A stretch of 64,000 bases of DNA from Novipirellula caenicola (lineage in GTDB: Bacteria; Planctomycetota; Planctomycetia; Pirellulales; Pirellulaceae). Numbering within the stretch: the first letter of the stretch is position 1; every line of letters starts with the position of its first letter. Positions 53,385 through 62,672 of this stretch are shown piece by piece. The notes under the pieces were generated by a model. That model was not told the DNA's origin, ran no database searches, and saw only the letters and a program-made list of their open reading frames with translations. The stretch is taken from NCBI RefSeq assembly GCF_039545035.1, contig NZ_BAABRO010000002.1, positions 372,001 to 436,000 of the forward strand, given 5' to 3'. The position numbers were made by a program, and so were the translations under genes.

Positions 53385-54497
53385 ATGAGTAAGAAGCGAA
53401 TGTTATTGGCGAGTTTGATCGCAGCGAGTTATTGCGCGATGCCAGTCGCCAATGCCGACGAACACGCGTCTCGGTTTTACGAAGACGACGCCTGGTATGA
53501 CGTCAGCGAGTGGTTCGACGGGAACGACTACAACCCCACCGATGAAGCGATCGGACGCTGGGACAATGAAACCTTCGAATACTCGGACAATCTAACCAGC
53601 ACGGACCAAGACAACGACGACATCAACGACACCGAAACCAACTACGGTGATTACGGTTACGCCAGCGACACGAACCGGGCTACCACCTCCAACCAGTCCG
53701 ACGCATCGTCAGACGATCGTTGGTTCTACGACTACTATGACGACGGCTCGGCTCAACAGACAAACCAGGATGGGATGACTTGGTTTTCGCTTTACCAAGA
53801 TACGAACGACGACGGAGTCTACGATAGCTATACCCGTTATCGTGACACCGACAATGACGGTATCTACGACGCGTTCACCTTCTACAGTTTCGATTCCACC
53901 GGCGACCAAGACCAGAAGGCAAAATCAGAAGCCCAGAATAAACAGAAGGAGCTGAGTTCGAAGACGGAGCATGTCTCAGGTACGATCGAACGCATGAAGA
54001 CGGTGAACGTTCGAGGCCGTGATCACATCGTTGCGCACGTCAAAGGCAACGATGGCAAAGCCACCGTCGTCGACCTCGGTGTCAAACAAGATTCCCATTC
54101 GTTGGCTCAAGGTGATGAATTGACCGCCAGCGGACATCGAATGAAAGTCGGCGACAAGTCGATTTTGATCGCAACGAAGGCGAATACCAAGTCGTCGGAC
54201 ATGACAATCGACCGCAATGGTCGCAAATACACCGGCCAAGTCGCCAGCACGCGTGAGGTCACGGTGCAAGGCCAGAAACACCTGTTGGCAAAAGTCAAAA
54301 CGGACAACGGCAAATCGATGATGGTCGACCTCGGCCGCAAGGACCAATTGTCAAAAACGCCGAACGAAGGCGATCAAATCACCGTCCAAGGAGTGCCTGT
54401 GAAGGTGCAGGACCGAATCGTCTTGATGGCCCGAAGCATGGGTGAAGGCGACGATCAAACGAAGATCAAGCGGGAGAAAGCGAAATCGAAAAGCTAA
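53385..54497 (+). CDS. Secreted Asp-rich protein with tandem beta domains (paralogue B)
   Basis: 370 residues from the ATG at 53385, with AGGAG 9 bases upstream. A signal peptide (MSKKRMLLASLIAASYCAMPVANA) precedes the block EDDAWYDVSEWFDGNDY + NPTDEAIGRWD shared with paralogue A. The middle is Asp/Thr/Ser-rich, longer than in A, with DTNDDGVYDSYTRYRDTDND repeats like calcium-binding thrombospondin-3 or EF-hand loops. The C-terminus has the same two tandem ~75-residue beta repeats (VSGTIERMKTVNVRGRDH, YTGQVASTREVTVQGQKH), each ending with a conserved VKVGD/VKVQD-like strand, then a Lys-rich tail. Exported, function unknown. A strong terminator follows. Confidence 0.75.
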   Translation: MSKKRMLLASLIAASYCAMPVANADEHASRFYEDDAWYDVSEWFDGNDYNPTDEAIGRWDNETFEYSDNLTSTDQDNDDINDTETNYGDYGYASDTNRATTSNQSDASSDDRWFYDYYDDGSAQQTNQDGMTWFSLYQDTNDDGVYDSYTRYRDTDNDGIYDAFTFYSFDSTGDQDQKAKSEAQNKQKELSSKTEHVSGTIERMKTVNVRGRDHIVAHVKGNDGKATVVDLGVKQDSHSLAQGDELTASGHRMKVGDKSILIATKANTKSSDMTIDRNGRKYTGQVASTREVTVQGQKHLLAKVKTDNGKSMMVDLGRKDQLSKTPNEGDQITVQGVPVKVQDRIVLMARSMGEGDDQTKIKREKAKSKS

Positions 54498-54538
54498 TTC
54501 CGCGTAACCGCACTAGGCGACTTTTCGCCTTCCATGAG

Positions 54539-54569
54539 TGCCCTATCCACTGGATGGGGCGCTTTTTTT
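54539..54569 (+). terminator. Rho-independent terminator of paralogue B
   Basis: A GC-rich stem formed by GCCCTATCC and GGATGGGGC (one G-U pair, 3-base loop), followed by GCTTTTTTTG, 42 bases after the stop codon. A second small hairpin AGGCGA-CTTT-TCGCCT precedes it at 54515-54530. Confidence 0.85.
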
Positions 54570-54762
54570 GTGCCTTGACGGATGCCCATTACGAATGCCA
54601 GCGGACCGATGCCGCCGCGGGCTCAGCCAGTTTCTTTCGCTTTTCGGTTCGCTACTGACTGCAATAAACGCCCCGATTGTTATGGTGTTCGTTTGTCGAT
54701 TGCGTTAAAATTTTGCTATCAGATTCTCAGCACCGATCCTTCTCTGTTCAAGCGAGTCGACT

Positions 54763-56355
54763 ATGTTCTCCGAAACCGATGGCAGTAGGAAAACCATTGG
54801 CGACGTCGACATTCTGTACCACGATGGGCTGTACCATCTGTTTCACTTGGTACTTCCTAATCACGATTTCATCGCGCATGCCGTCAGCACGGACGCAATC
54901 AATTGGCGACGTGTTTGCAACGCATTGTTCATTGGCGATCCCGGCAGCTGGGACGATTTGATGCTGTGGACGATGCATGTTTCGCCTGATCCTCACCAAC
55001 CGGGGCGATGGCGAATGTTCTACACCGGATTGTCGCGTCGCGATCAAGGCCGCTATCAACGTCTTGGAATGGCCGTCAGCGATGATTTGTACCATTGGCG
55101 AAAAGCTCCTGTGCACTGGGAGGACCACCGCGGCCCCAAAGACCCCGATCTTGTCAAAGCGGCGGTGCGGAAGAGTCGCCGCCATCAAGCCAATAGTTTG
55201 CATGCGGAATTTGATCCCGACAGCTGCTTTCCACTGGAACCCGATCCGCGATATTACGAGTCATCGTTAGACGAGGGACGGCACTGGGTTAGTTTTCGTG
55301 ATCCTTTCTACTACCACGATGGCACGCATGGATGGCTACTGGCCGCCGGCCGGGTCAAGCAGGGACCGATTGTTCGTCGCGGCTGCGTGGCATTGATGAA
55401 AGAGGTGGCCCCGCATCAATTCGAAGCCCAACCGGCACTGCACCATCCCCGGCTTTACGATGACGTCGAAGTCCCCAATTTGATTTATTTTGATGACGAT
55501 CACTATCTGATTGGCAGCATCCGCGAAGACGCCAAGATTCGCTACTGGCACACCAAAAAGATCGGCGATCCGTGGCAAAGTTATCACGACAACGTGCTGT
55601 TGGCTCAAGGCAACTACGCGGGCCGCGTATGCCGTGATGAGAAAGGGTGGCTGCTTTGGAATTTCTATTCGATGAACCTGCTAGACCGGACGGCCGAAAA
55701 CTTGATGCCGCCGCCTAAGCGTTTAGTACGCTGCGAAGCGGGACTGCTGCGGGCGGTGACATTCGAAGGGATCGACGCCTACCTGCGTGAAAGCATTGAT
55801 AGCCGCTGCATTCACAGCTTGATCGAAGATGTCGGTCCGCAGATCCAGGTGTGCCGAGTCGAGGGTGGTCATTTGGACCTTTCCTGTGAAAGCGGCTTTC
55901 AAGCGTTTGTCTTTGATGGCAACATCGACTGTTTTCGTTTTCAGGCGAAGTTGGAAATGCAGGGGCTGGGCAAATGTGGGCTCGTGTTTCGCCTGGATCC
56001 CGAATCACGCGACGGCTACTACCTGTCGCTGGACATCCTCAAAGGAGTAGCTCAGCTACGCGCCTGGGGTACTGGCGCCGACGGAAGCGGTGAACACATG
56101 ATGACGTTTCGGTCGCTGCAAACAGGCTTCTGGTACTCCAAGTCGCGCAGCGAAGCCTCCATTGCCCTGCTCGCCTTTGGAAGCTACCTGGAACTGTCCG
56201 TCGATGGCCGAGTCGTATTGTCCTTGGCCGACCAAACGTTCAACAAAGGCCAGTTAGGGATCTATCTAGAGGCTGCCGAGGTTCGAGTTTCAGAAGTGCA
56301 GCTCGACCGCCTGGCCTCACCGAGCCAAACCGATGATCATCTTGCCAGCGGCTGA
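54763..56355 (+). CDS. Glycoside hydrolase GH32/GH43-like beta-propeller protein with C-terminal lectin-like domain
   Basis: 530 residues. Residues 1-330 look like the five-bladed propeller of clan [21 protein letters not shown] at the N-terminus (position of the usual NDPNG box, here altered), [17 protein letters not shown], the RDP motif in [12 protein letters not shown], and [10 protein letters not shown] with the likely acid/base Glu. Residues about 345-520 form a concanavalin-like beta-sandwich ([33 protein letters not shown]) as in GH32 enzymes. No signal peptide, so cytoplasmic. The family is fairly clear, the substrate (fructan, arabinan or other) is not, and the altered first box leaves doubt about classical invertase activity. 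Confidence 0.7.
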   Translation: MFSETDGSRKTIGDVDILYHDGLYHLFHLVLPNHDFIAHAVSTDAINWRRVCNALFIGDPGSWDDLMLWTMHVSPDPHQPGRWRMFYTGLSRRDQGRYQRLGMAVSDDLYHWRKAPVHWEDHRGPKDPDLVKAAVRKSRRHQANSLHAEFDPDSCFPLEPDPRYYESSLDEGRHWVSFRDPFYYHDGTHGWLLAAGRVKQGPIVRRGCVALMKEVAPHQFEAQPALHHPRLYDDVEVPNLIYFDDDHYLIGSIREDAKIRYWHTKKIGDPWQSYHDNVLLAQGNYAGRVCRDEKGWLLWNFYSMNLLDRTAENLMPPPKRLVRCEAGLLRAVTFEGIDAYLRESIDSRCIHSLIEDVGPQIQVCRVEGGHLDLSCESGFQAFVFDGNIDCFRFQAKLEMQGLGKCGLVFRLDPESRDGYYLSLDILKGVAQLRAWGTGADGSGEHMMTFRSLQTGFWYSKSRSEASIALLAFGSYLELSVDGRVVLSLADQTFNKGQLGIYLEAAEVRVSEVQLDRLASPSQTDDHLASG

Positions 56356-56717
56356 TTTGTTCACCTGATCATTCGCACCGCGATGCGATTGGACACCGAT
56401 CGACGATCGCTCAATATGCAAGCATATAACGCGCGCAGGTTGAGCGTTTTTCGCCCCTTGGTGGATCAGAATTTTCCATCCCGCAGCGGACTTGAACTCG
56501 AAAATATTTTTCTTTTCGTCTTCGCGATCCTCCCCCAAGGCAGCGTTCGCATCGGAGGCAAATTGGATTTGAATGACACACCGCAATTCAGACGGATTGC
56601 AATTTGTGTACCATCCGGTTTCGCCCCAGTGGGGCCCCGCGAGGCTCACGAAATCGGCCTAATAATTGCTATCTCTGGTGGATCCCCATCCTCGTCAAAA
56701 AAGCAAAAGGCCTATTT
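56356..56717. other. 362-bp intergenic region
   Basis: No gene on either strand with protein-like composition. The region should hold the promoter of the BON/CHAD pair. Nothing else was seen. Confidence 0.4.
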
Positions 56718-57029
56718 ATGATTTCGACGCCAATATCGAACCGTCGACACCCCGCAAACCTGACTCCCGCGAATCATCCCAACAGCCCCAATTCGAATCC
56801 TGCCGCAGTGGTTCACGCCGCACACCGTTTGCAAGGACGTCGACTCGAAGCGGTGCTTCGGGAAACAGGACGTCGGCAACTTCAACAGGTCGGCGTTACC
56901 GTCGATGGCCGAATGGTGATCATCGAAGGACAAGTCGACAGCTATGTGTTAAAGCAGATTGCCCAAGAATCGCTTCGCCCGCATCTTCGTGGTATGACCC
57001 TGCGTAATCAATTGGTCGTCGCTTCATAG
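56718..57029 (+). CDS. Small BON-domain protein
   Basis: 103 residues from the ATG at 56718. The N-terminal 30 residues are Asn/Pro-rich and disordered. Residues about 55-103 match a BON domain: LQQVGVTVDGRMVIIEGQVDSYVLKQIAQESLRPHLRGMTLRNQLVV. BON domains bind phospholipid or peptidoglycan-associated surfaces in some proteins and are often exported, but no signal peptide is visible here. It is 20 bp upstream of the CHAD gene and probably cotranscribed. Confidence 0.65.
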   Translation: MISTPISNRRHPANLTPANHPNSPNSNPAAVVHAAHRLQGRRLEAVLRETGRRQLQQVGVTVDGRMVIIEGQVDSYVLKQIAQESLRPHLRGMTLRNQLVVAS

Positions 57030-57049
57030 CAAATCGTTCTCTGCTGCCA

Positions 57050-57952
57050 ATGACTTTTCGTCTGAAACAGAGTGAATCAGTCTCGAAATCCATCCGACGG
57101 ATTGCTAGCGAGCAAATCGAAAAGGCGATCAAGGAAATCGAGGATTCGAACCTGTCGCAAGCTGAGAAAGTGCACCAAGTTCGCAAGCGATGTAAAAAGC
57201 TACGCGGATTGGTCCGACTTGTCCGCCCTGCGATGACCGACGACTTTTCCTACTCAAATGCGAATGGCCTGTTTCGTAAAATCGCAAAGCCGTTATCCGA
57301 AGCACGTGACAGCAAAATATACCTCGATTCCTTTGACTCGCTTTTAGCGAGATTTGTCGACGCGAACCAGCAGGATCGTTTCCAGTCGATCCGTGATCAG
57401 TTGTCGTATCACCGCGAACAACTGTTGGGCGACGACGTGGACGTTGCCACGCGGTTGGACGACGCTCAAGAACATTTCAAAGACGCATTCCAAAGCGTCC
57501 AAAGTTTGCGATTGGACGCAAAGGGATACGAGGCGTGGAGCCACGGATTGGGCAAAACCTACTGTCGCGGGCGAACGGCATTTCGAGAAGCACAGAGTGA
57601 TCCATCCATCGAAACGCTTCATGAATGGCGAAAACGTGTCAAGTATCACACGTACCACTGCAAACTACTTCGATTGCTGTGGCCTGCATTGATTGAATCT
57701 CGATACGGAGAAGGCAAACGCCTAGGGGATTGGCTTGGCGATCACCACGATTTGGCCGTGTTGAAACAACGAATCACTGATTCACCGAGTGACTACGGCA
57801 ACCGCGATGTCACCGACGCCTTTGTCAGCATGATTGACCAACGCTCCGCCCAACTCGAATCGCATGCGTTCCGTCTTGGCAAAAAAATGTTTGCCGAGAA
57901 GCCCAAACGGTTTTTGAAGCGATACCGCCGCTACTGGAAATCGATTCAGTAG
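57050..57952 (+). CDS. CHAD-domain protein
   Basis: 300 residues, helical and rich in basic residues. The CHAD signature is present: VHQVRKRCKKLRGLVRLVRPAM near residue 40, and the second repeat LHEWRKRVKYHTYHCKLLRLLWP near 185, with conserved His and basic residues, then LGDWLGDHHDLAVLKQ. CHAD domains bind inorganic polyphosphate and commonly locate to polyphosphate granules. It lies 20 bp after the BON gene and is convergent with the cytochrome c gene, only 10 bp apart. Confidence 0.9.
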   Translation: MTFRLKQSESVSKSIRRIASEQIEKAIKEIEDSNLSQAEKVHQVRKRCKKLRGLVRLVRPAMTDDFSYSNANGLFRKIAKPLSEARDSKIYLDSFDSLLARFVDANQQDRFQSIRDQLSYHREQLLGDDVDVATRLDDAQEHFKDAFQSVQSLRLDAKGYEAWSHGLGKTYCRGRTAFREAQSDPSIETLHEWRKRVKYHTYHCKLLRLLWPALIESRYGEGKRLGDWLGDHHDLAVLKQRITDSPSDYGNRDVTDAFVSMIDQRSAQLESHAFRLGKKMFAEKPKRFLKRYRRYWKSIQ

Positions 57953-57962
57953 TGCATTTGAT

Positions 57963-59090
57963 TCATTGGCGCGAATAGTACAACGCCAACGCATCTATCT
58001 GTTCTTCGCTCAATTTGTTGGCGATCGGGTGCATCAAGTCCACATTCTCAGTACCGCCGCGAAGCGAATCAGCAAACAGTTGCAATTGACGTCGCAGGTA
58101 TTTTGCCGGCTGCCCTTGCAACCGAGGATACTCGGCGTTGTGGTCGCCATTCGTGGGACCATGGCACTCGTTACAGGAAGCAATTTTCTGAGGACCGTCG
58201 CCGTGAATAGCGAGTGATTCGCCAAGGTCGTACAACCGGCGTTCGGATTCGGTCAACGTCGCCAAATCGGCCGACGCAGAATGCGAGCTAGCCTCGACCG
58301 TTTGGCTCGCAGCCGCGTGTTCGGATTGATTTGAAAAATAGTCTGCCAGCCGGCGAATGTCTTCCGCCGTCAACCGTGCGGCGATCGGTTCCATGATTCC
58401 GCTGTGTCGCTGTCCGGTTTTATAAGCCTCGAGCGTTAGCTGCAAATATTCGCGGTTCTGTCCCGCGATCATCGGCACGCGGTCGCCGGCACGACCATGA
58501 CCGTGGGGACCGTGGCACGCGGCGCACGCGGCCGCGACCAGCTGCGTTACCGCCGAATCGGTTTCCATTGCGACTTCGACATGATCGAGATAGGTCGCTT
58601 CTTCCAACTCGGGAAACGATTTTAAAAACGCCACCAGCGGCCAAATCTCATCCTCACGTTGGCGTGCCGTCCACGCTGGCATCCCTGCGAATTTGATCCC
58701 ATGCTTGACGATGTAAAACAACTCACGAGGCTCGTGATCCAATTTCGCCGTGGGAAAAAAAGGAGGCGACGGCGTCATTTCACCGGGCACGCGTGGCTCG
58801 GGCAATCCAGGACGTCCGTGACACCACCGGCAATTCGCGTCATAGCTTGCCGCCCCCAACCGAATCATTCCCGGTTCATCCAGCGGCGGTGATTCGATCC
58901 CAGCACTATGAAAAGCGACCGACCGATCGCTGGCAAAATCAAGCACCCAAGTCGTGATCGGCCAGTGTCCGCTGCTGGCTTTGATCGGAAACACACCGGT
59001 GACCAACACCAAAACCCCGATGACTCCCAACCCCACCATCAGGATCGTTAGTTCTTTGAATCGTTGCCAATTCGTTCGCGAGTTGCTCAT
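57963..59090 (-). CDS. Membrane-anchored three-haem cytochrome c
   Basis: 375 residues. One N-terminal helix (about 14-35; LTILMVGLGVIGVLVLVTGVF) anchors three class I cytochrome c domains, with haem sites CRWCH (87-91), CAACH (189-193) and CNECH (306-310). Likely axial methionines lie in KFAGMPAW, SGIMEP and DLMHPIAN. The second and third domains have the GxxLYxxxCxxCH-like layout of cytochrome c553/c4. It is the last gene of the oxidase operon; its ATG overlaps the ctaG-like stop codon as ATGA. The domain order suggests a periplasmic electron carrier delivering electrons to the oxidase; this is inferred from context. Confidence 0.88.
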   Translation of the reverse strand: MSNSRTNWQRFKELTILMVGLGVIGVLVLVTGVFPIKASSGHWPITTWVLDFASDRSVAFHSAGIESPPLDEPGMIRLGAASYDANCRWCHGRPGLPEPRVPGEMTPSPPFFPTAKLDHEPRELFYIVKHGIKFAGMPAWTARQREDEIWPLVAFLKSFPELEEATYLDHVEVAMETDSAVTQLVAAACAACHGPHGHGRAGDRVPMIAGQNREYLQLTLEAYKTGQRHSGIMEPIAARLTAEDIRRLADYFSNQSEHAAASQTVEASSHSASADLATLTESERRLYDLGESLAIHGDGPQKIASCNECHGPTNGDHNAEYPRLQGQPAKYLRRQLQLFADSLRGGTENVDLMHPIANKLSEEQIDALALYYSRQ

Positions 59091-59722
59091 CCCTCATTCG
59101 TCCTCATTTCGAGCCGATCCAGCGACACAAGGTCCTTGGTTAACCACAACCCACCTGCCAGAAAAACGATGCCACCGACCACCAACATCACGGCGCCACC
59201 GAGGTGTTGGTCCATGATCGGTGTCAACATCTCACTGTGACCATGGTGCATGTACAACAATCGCGGCGACATCACTAACAACGCTCCCAACAAGGTCATA
59301 TGCATTGAGGTCAGCAACAGCCCGATCACTCCGGCCGCGCTGCGTCCCGGTTCACGCGGCGTGGTTCCGCCAAACGCGGACAACCATACCCACAGCCCGG
59401 CGGCCAAAAACATGCCTTGTTCGATCACAAACCCCATCGCGGAATGACGGGCCCAATGATGCAGCCCCGGTGAATGCCAAGCCCAAACAATCAATAGCTC
59501 GCCCACCGACGCAGGGACGGGCGAAAACGGCCCCGGAAACCGAATCACGGGGTCAAATCGTTTTCCTGCAATCGCAACCGATAACATCGGTGCTGCCACG
59601 GCAACCACGGCCATGTGCAGCGTCATGTGCGCGGCAAACGATTGCGTTGCCAATTCGGGAAGCGGCCCCAACCAAGCGGCCGCTAAAACGATCCAACCGA
59701 AATTCCACAGGACGAGTTGCAT
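59087..59722 (-). CDS. ctaG: CtaG-family cytochrome c oxidase assembly protein (caa3-type)
   Basis: 211 residues from the ATG at 59722, which overlaps the preceding stop codon as TAATG; a TTG at 59731 is less likely. About five to six hydrophobic helices; conserved histidines in FAAHMTLHMAVVAVAAPML, WAWHSPGLHHWARH and LTSMHMTLLGALLVMSPRLLY, and a GHSEM-DQHLGG segment, match the caa3_CtaG membrane family required for copper insertion or assembly of caa3 oxidase. This is not the Cox11-type CtaG. Position inside a cox operon supports the call. Confidence 0.85.
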   Translation of the reverse strand: MQLVLWNFGWIVLAAAWLGPLPELATQSFAAHMTLHMAVVAVAAPMLSVAIAGKRFDPVIRFPGPFSPVPASVGELLIVWAWHSPGLHHWARHSAMGFVIEQGMFLAAGLWVWLSAFGGTTPREPGRSAAGVIGLLLTSMHMTLLGALLVMSPRLLYMHHGHSEMLTPIMDQHLGGAVMLVVGGIVFLAGGLWLTKDLVSLDRLEMRTNEG

Positions 59723-60135
59723 TAGTGACAACTCCTCACAAAGACGGCCACAAGCGCCGTGAAGATCGTTGCCACTCCGCTGAGTAACGCCAACAAAAAG
59801 GTCGCCTGGCCGACAAAGCGAACGTGATCTTCGTAGGTGTCTTGGTCATGCGGTGGCGAGCCTCCAGAACGATGTTGACGATAACTAAGCCATCCCATCA
59901 ACACGATGATGGCAAGCGCGACCACGGTGTAGACGGCAATTGCGATTCGCACCGGGTTCGCATCAGCGTTGTCGCCGGCGAACTTAGCACACCAAATCGC
60001 AATCGTCAGATAGCTGGCCAAAAAGTGAACTGCCCACACGCCCGGGGGCACCACCAACCACAGAATATGATTGCGTCGCGTTTTACTGGGTTTACTTAGA
60101 ATCAAGGGACACGCTCCATTGCTTAGGAAACCCAT
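59722..60135 (-). CDS. Small membrane protein of the cytochrome oxidase operon
   Basis: 137 residues from the ATG at 60135, overlapping the 3' end of the coxA-coxC fusion by 13 bp. Three hydrophobic stretches are visible (about 23-50, VPPGVWAVHFLASYLTIAIWC; 63-83, IAIAVYTVVALAIIVLMGWL; 110-133, FLLALLSGVATIFTALVAVFV). I do not recognise the family. Its size, topology and location suggest an accessory oxidase subunit, perhaps taking the place of subunit IV. The stop codon is shared with the ctaG-like start (TAATG). Confidence 0.7.
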   Translation of the reverse strand: MGFLSNGACPLILSKPSKTRRNHILWLVVPPGVWAVHFLASYLTIAIWCAKFAGDNADANPVRIAIAVYTVVALAIIVLMGWLSYRQHRSGGSPPHDQDTYEDHVRFVGQATFLLALLSGVATIFTALVAVFVRSCH

Positions 60136-62672
60136 GGAAACCAGGCGATTACTGCGACCGTGATCAGCGACGTCAGCCCCATGAAATGCCAGTACAGCGT
60201 CACATTGGTGATATCCGCGTCATAGGCAGCGGTCATCCGGCCCGCCCAACGACGGGCGACGCAGTACGCTTGCATCAGAGCTCCCACACACAGATGGACC
60301 ACCGTCCAAAGCACCAACACGCAAACGATGGCCGGGTAAACGTGGCGAGTAGGATCCATCTGAGTCCAAAAGGGCGCCATCGCTAATGCCGTCGCCGCGA
60401 GCAGCGATGCTGCAATGGCAACCCCGGTCGAAAGATAAAATAACAAGGCTCGATCACTGCGATTGAATTTGTGAGCCAGCACGGTCAATGCCCACGCGAC
60501 GGCGGCGACAACTAGCGAGATCGTCGGCCACAGCGTTCCTGGTCCAGCAGCATCCTCGGGCGGAAAATCTTCGTGAATGGTCCAGTAAAAGAAATAGCCA
60601 AACACCAGCGACATGAACGCGGTCATATCGCCAAGCATCGTGATAAACATTGCCCACCATCCGACCGCACGCGGACCGGATACATAGATTGGCAAACTCA
60701 ACCCCAGCCCCACGGCCTTGTGTGATTTTTCAGGGATCAACGCGGTTCCGATCCACAACCACCGGATCACCGCGGCCAGCGCCAACACTCCGCTGATCAA
60801 AGCAGCGGTATACCAATGATAGGTCGAGAAAATAAACACGCCGCCGGTGAACAGCGCAGCAAAGAAGGTTACAAACGTGGGCCCGGGAACTCGCAGACAC
60901 TGAACCGGTTCCGCATCCATCGTCGATGTCACCAACGTTTCCCGCAGCCCTTCTTCGGCATCGGGCAAATAGAAGTTGCCTTGGTCAACGTCCTCAACAA
61001 AATTCTCTTGGTCCCACAGCGGGTAGCGGCTTTTAATGATCGGGATCGAACGGATCCCCCATGGTTGATCTGGCACGTCGGCCAACCATTCAAGTGTCCC
61101 AGCGTTCCAGCAATTGCGAGCGGCCAGCGGTTGATGTTTCTTCGGCCGAAGCACGTCCCACAGAAAGACCACAAACCCGGCCGCCAAGACGAACGCGCCG
61201 ACGGTCGAGACCAGATTCAATGTGTCAAACCCCATCCCGGCAGGATAGGTATAAACTCGCCGAGGCATCCCCAATAAACCGGTCAAATGCATCGGAAAAA
61301 AGCTGACGTTAAAACCAATCAGCGTCAACCAAAATGCCCAACGTCCGTAACGTTCGGACAACGTCTTTCCGGTTACAAGCGGGTAATAGTAGTAGACGCC
61401 TGCCATGATCGGAAAGATGGTGCCGCCGACCAACACGTAATGCAAATGCCCGACAATGAAATAGGTGTCATGAGCTTGGTAATCAAACGGCGCCACCGCG
61501 ACCATCACTCCGGTCAATCCACCGATGATAAACGTTGCTAATCCCGCCAACACAAACAACAGCGGCACGGACCTCGTGATCCGGCCGATCAACAGCGTGG
61601 CAATGAAGCAAAAGATTTGGATCCCGGTGGGGATCGCCACCGCTTCGGATGCGGCGGAAAAGATCCCAATTGTCAGCCCTGGCAAGCCCGTGGTGAACAT
61701 GTGGTGCACCCACAAACCAAAGCTCAAAAATCCGGTCCCCACCGCTGCTAAGACTATCCATCCATAGCCAGCCATTGGTACCCGGGCAAAGGTCGGCACG
61801 ATCATCGCCACCAAGGCAATCGATGGCAGAAATACGATATAGACTTCGGGGTGACCAAAGATCCAAAACAAATGTTGCCATAATAGCGGGTCACCGCCTC
61901 GCGATGCGTCAAAGAACGGCCAATCGAGTGACCGCTCTAATTCCATTAACAAATCGCCCGCGATCAGCGGCGGAAATGCAAACAGAATCATCACGGCCAC
62001 CACCAGGATGTACCATGCATACAGCGGAATTAGATTCAACCGCATCCCTGGCGGTCGACACTTCAACACGCCCACGATCAATTCCACCGCAGCGGCAATC
62101 GAGGCAACCTCAATGAACGAAAGCCCCAACAACCAGATATCGACTCCGACACCGGTTTGATACTCCGTCGTCATCGGCGGGTACATAAACCAACCGCCTT
62201 GCGGCGCCACGCCAAAAAATATCGATCCACAAACGAAGATCCCGCCGATTAAAAAGCACCAATAACCATACGCCGATAGCCGCGGGAATGGCAAATCACG
62301 CGCACCTAGCATCTGCGGAAGCAACAAGATCGAAATCGCTTCCAAGATCGGTACCGCAAACAAAAACATCATCACGCTGCCATGCATCGTGAAAACTTGG
62401 TTGTATTGGTCCGGTGTCAACCAATCATTCTCGGGCAGCGACAACTGAACGCGCATTACCAACGCCAGCACGCCGCCAAATAGAAAGAAAGCGAACGAGG
62501 TGACGGTGTACCACAATCCGACTTCGGAATTGTTGACGGCCGACCAATAACGCCATCCCGTGGGTGTCCGCCATGGCGCCAGCAGTCGTTTGGCTTGATC
62601 CGACAACCCCGCTTCGGATGCCGGTGCGTCGTCCGTGTCCGAAAAGGCGTCCACGCGATGTTCCTGGCTCAT
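60123..62672 (-). CDS. Cytochrome c oxidase subunit I fused to a subunit III-like domain
   Basis: 849 residues. The subunit I part (about 40-560) has the haem a and a3/CuB ligands: MHGSVMMFLFAVPILEA, WQHLFWIFGHPEVYIVFLPS, WVHHMFTTGLP, and HDTYFIVGHLHYVLVGG. A linker of about 70 residues leads to a subunit III-like domain (about 640-849; GWWAMFITMLGDMTAFMSLVFGYFFYW, and WTVVHLCVGALMQAYCVARRWAGRMTA). The fusion of I and III is known in several bacteria with aa3/caa3 oxidases. It reduces oxygen to water and pumps protons. Its ATG overlaps the coxB stop codon as ATGA. A separate coxC is not seen in the window. Confidence 0.93.
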   Translation of the reverse strand: MSQEHRVDAFSDTDDAPASEAGLSDQAKRLLAPWRTPTGWRYWSAVNNSEVGLWYTVTSFAFFLFGGVLALVMRVQLSLPENDWLTPDQYNQVFTMHGSVMMFLFAVPILEAISILLLPQMLGARDLPFPRLSAYGYWCFLIGGIFVCGSIFFGVAPQGGWFMYPPMTTEYQTGVGVDIWLLGLSFIEVASIAAAVELIVGVLKCRPPGMRLNLIPLYAWYILVVAVMILFAFPPLIAGDLLMELERSLDWPFFDASRGGDPLLWQHLFWIFGHPEVYIVFLPSIALVAMIVPTFARVPMAGYGWIVLAAVGTGFLSFGLWVHHMFTTGLPGLTIGIFSAASEAVAIPTGIQIFCFIATLLIGRITRSVPLLFVLAGLATFIIGGLTGVMVAVAPFDYQAHDTYFIVGHLHYVLVGGTIFPIMAGVYYYYPLVTGKTLSERYGRWAFWLTLIGFNVSFFPMHLTGLLGMPRRVYTYPAGMGFDTLNLVSTVGAFVLAAGFVVFLWDVLRPKKHQPLAARNCWNAGTLEWLADVPDQPWGIRSIPIIKSRYPLWDQENFVEDVDQGNFYLPDAEEGLRETLVTSTMDAEPVQCLRVPGPTFVTFFAALFTGGVFIFSTYHWYTAALISGVLALAAVIRWLWIGTALIPEKSHKAVGLGLSLPIYVSGPRAVGWWAMFITMLGDMTAFMSLVFGYFFYWTIHEDFPPEDAAGPGTLWPTISLVVAAVAWALTVLAHKFNRSDRALLFYLSTGVAIAASLLAATALAMAPFWTQMDPTRHVYPAIVCVLVLWTVVHLCVGALMQAYCVARRWAGRMTAAYDADITNVTLYWHFMGLTSLITVAVIAWFPWVS

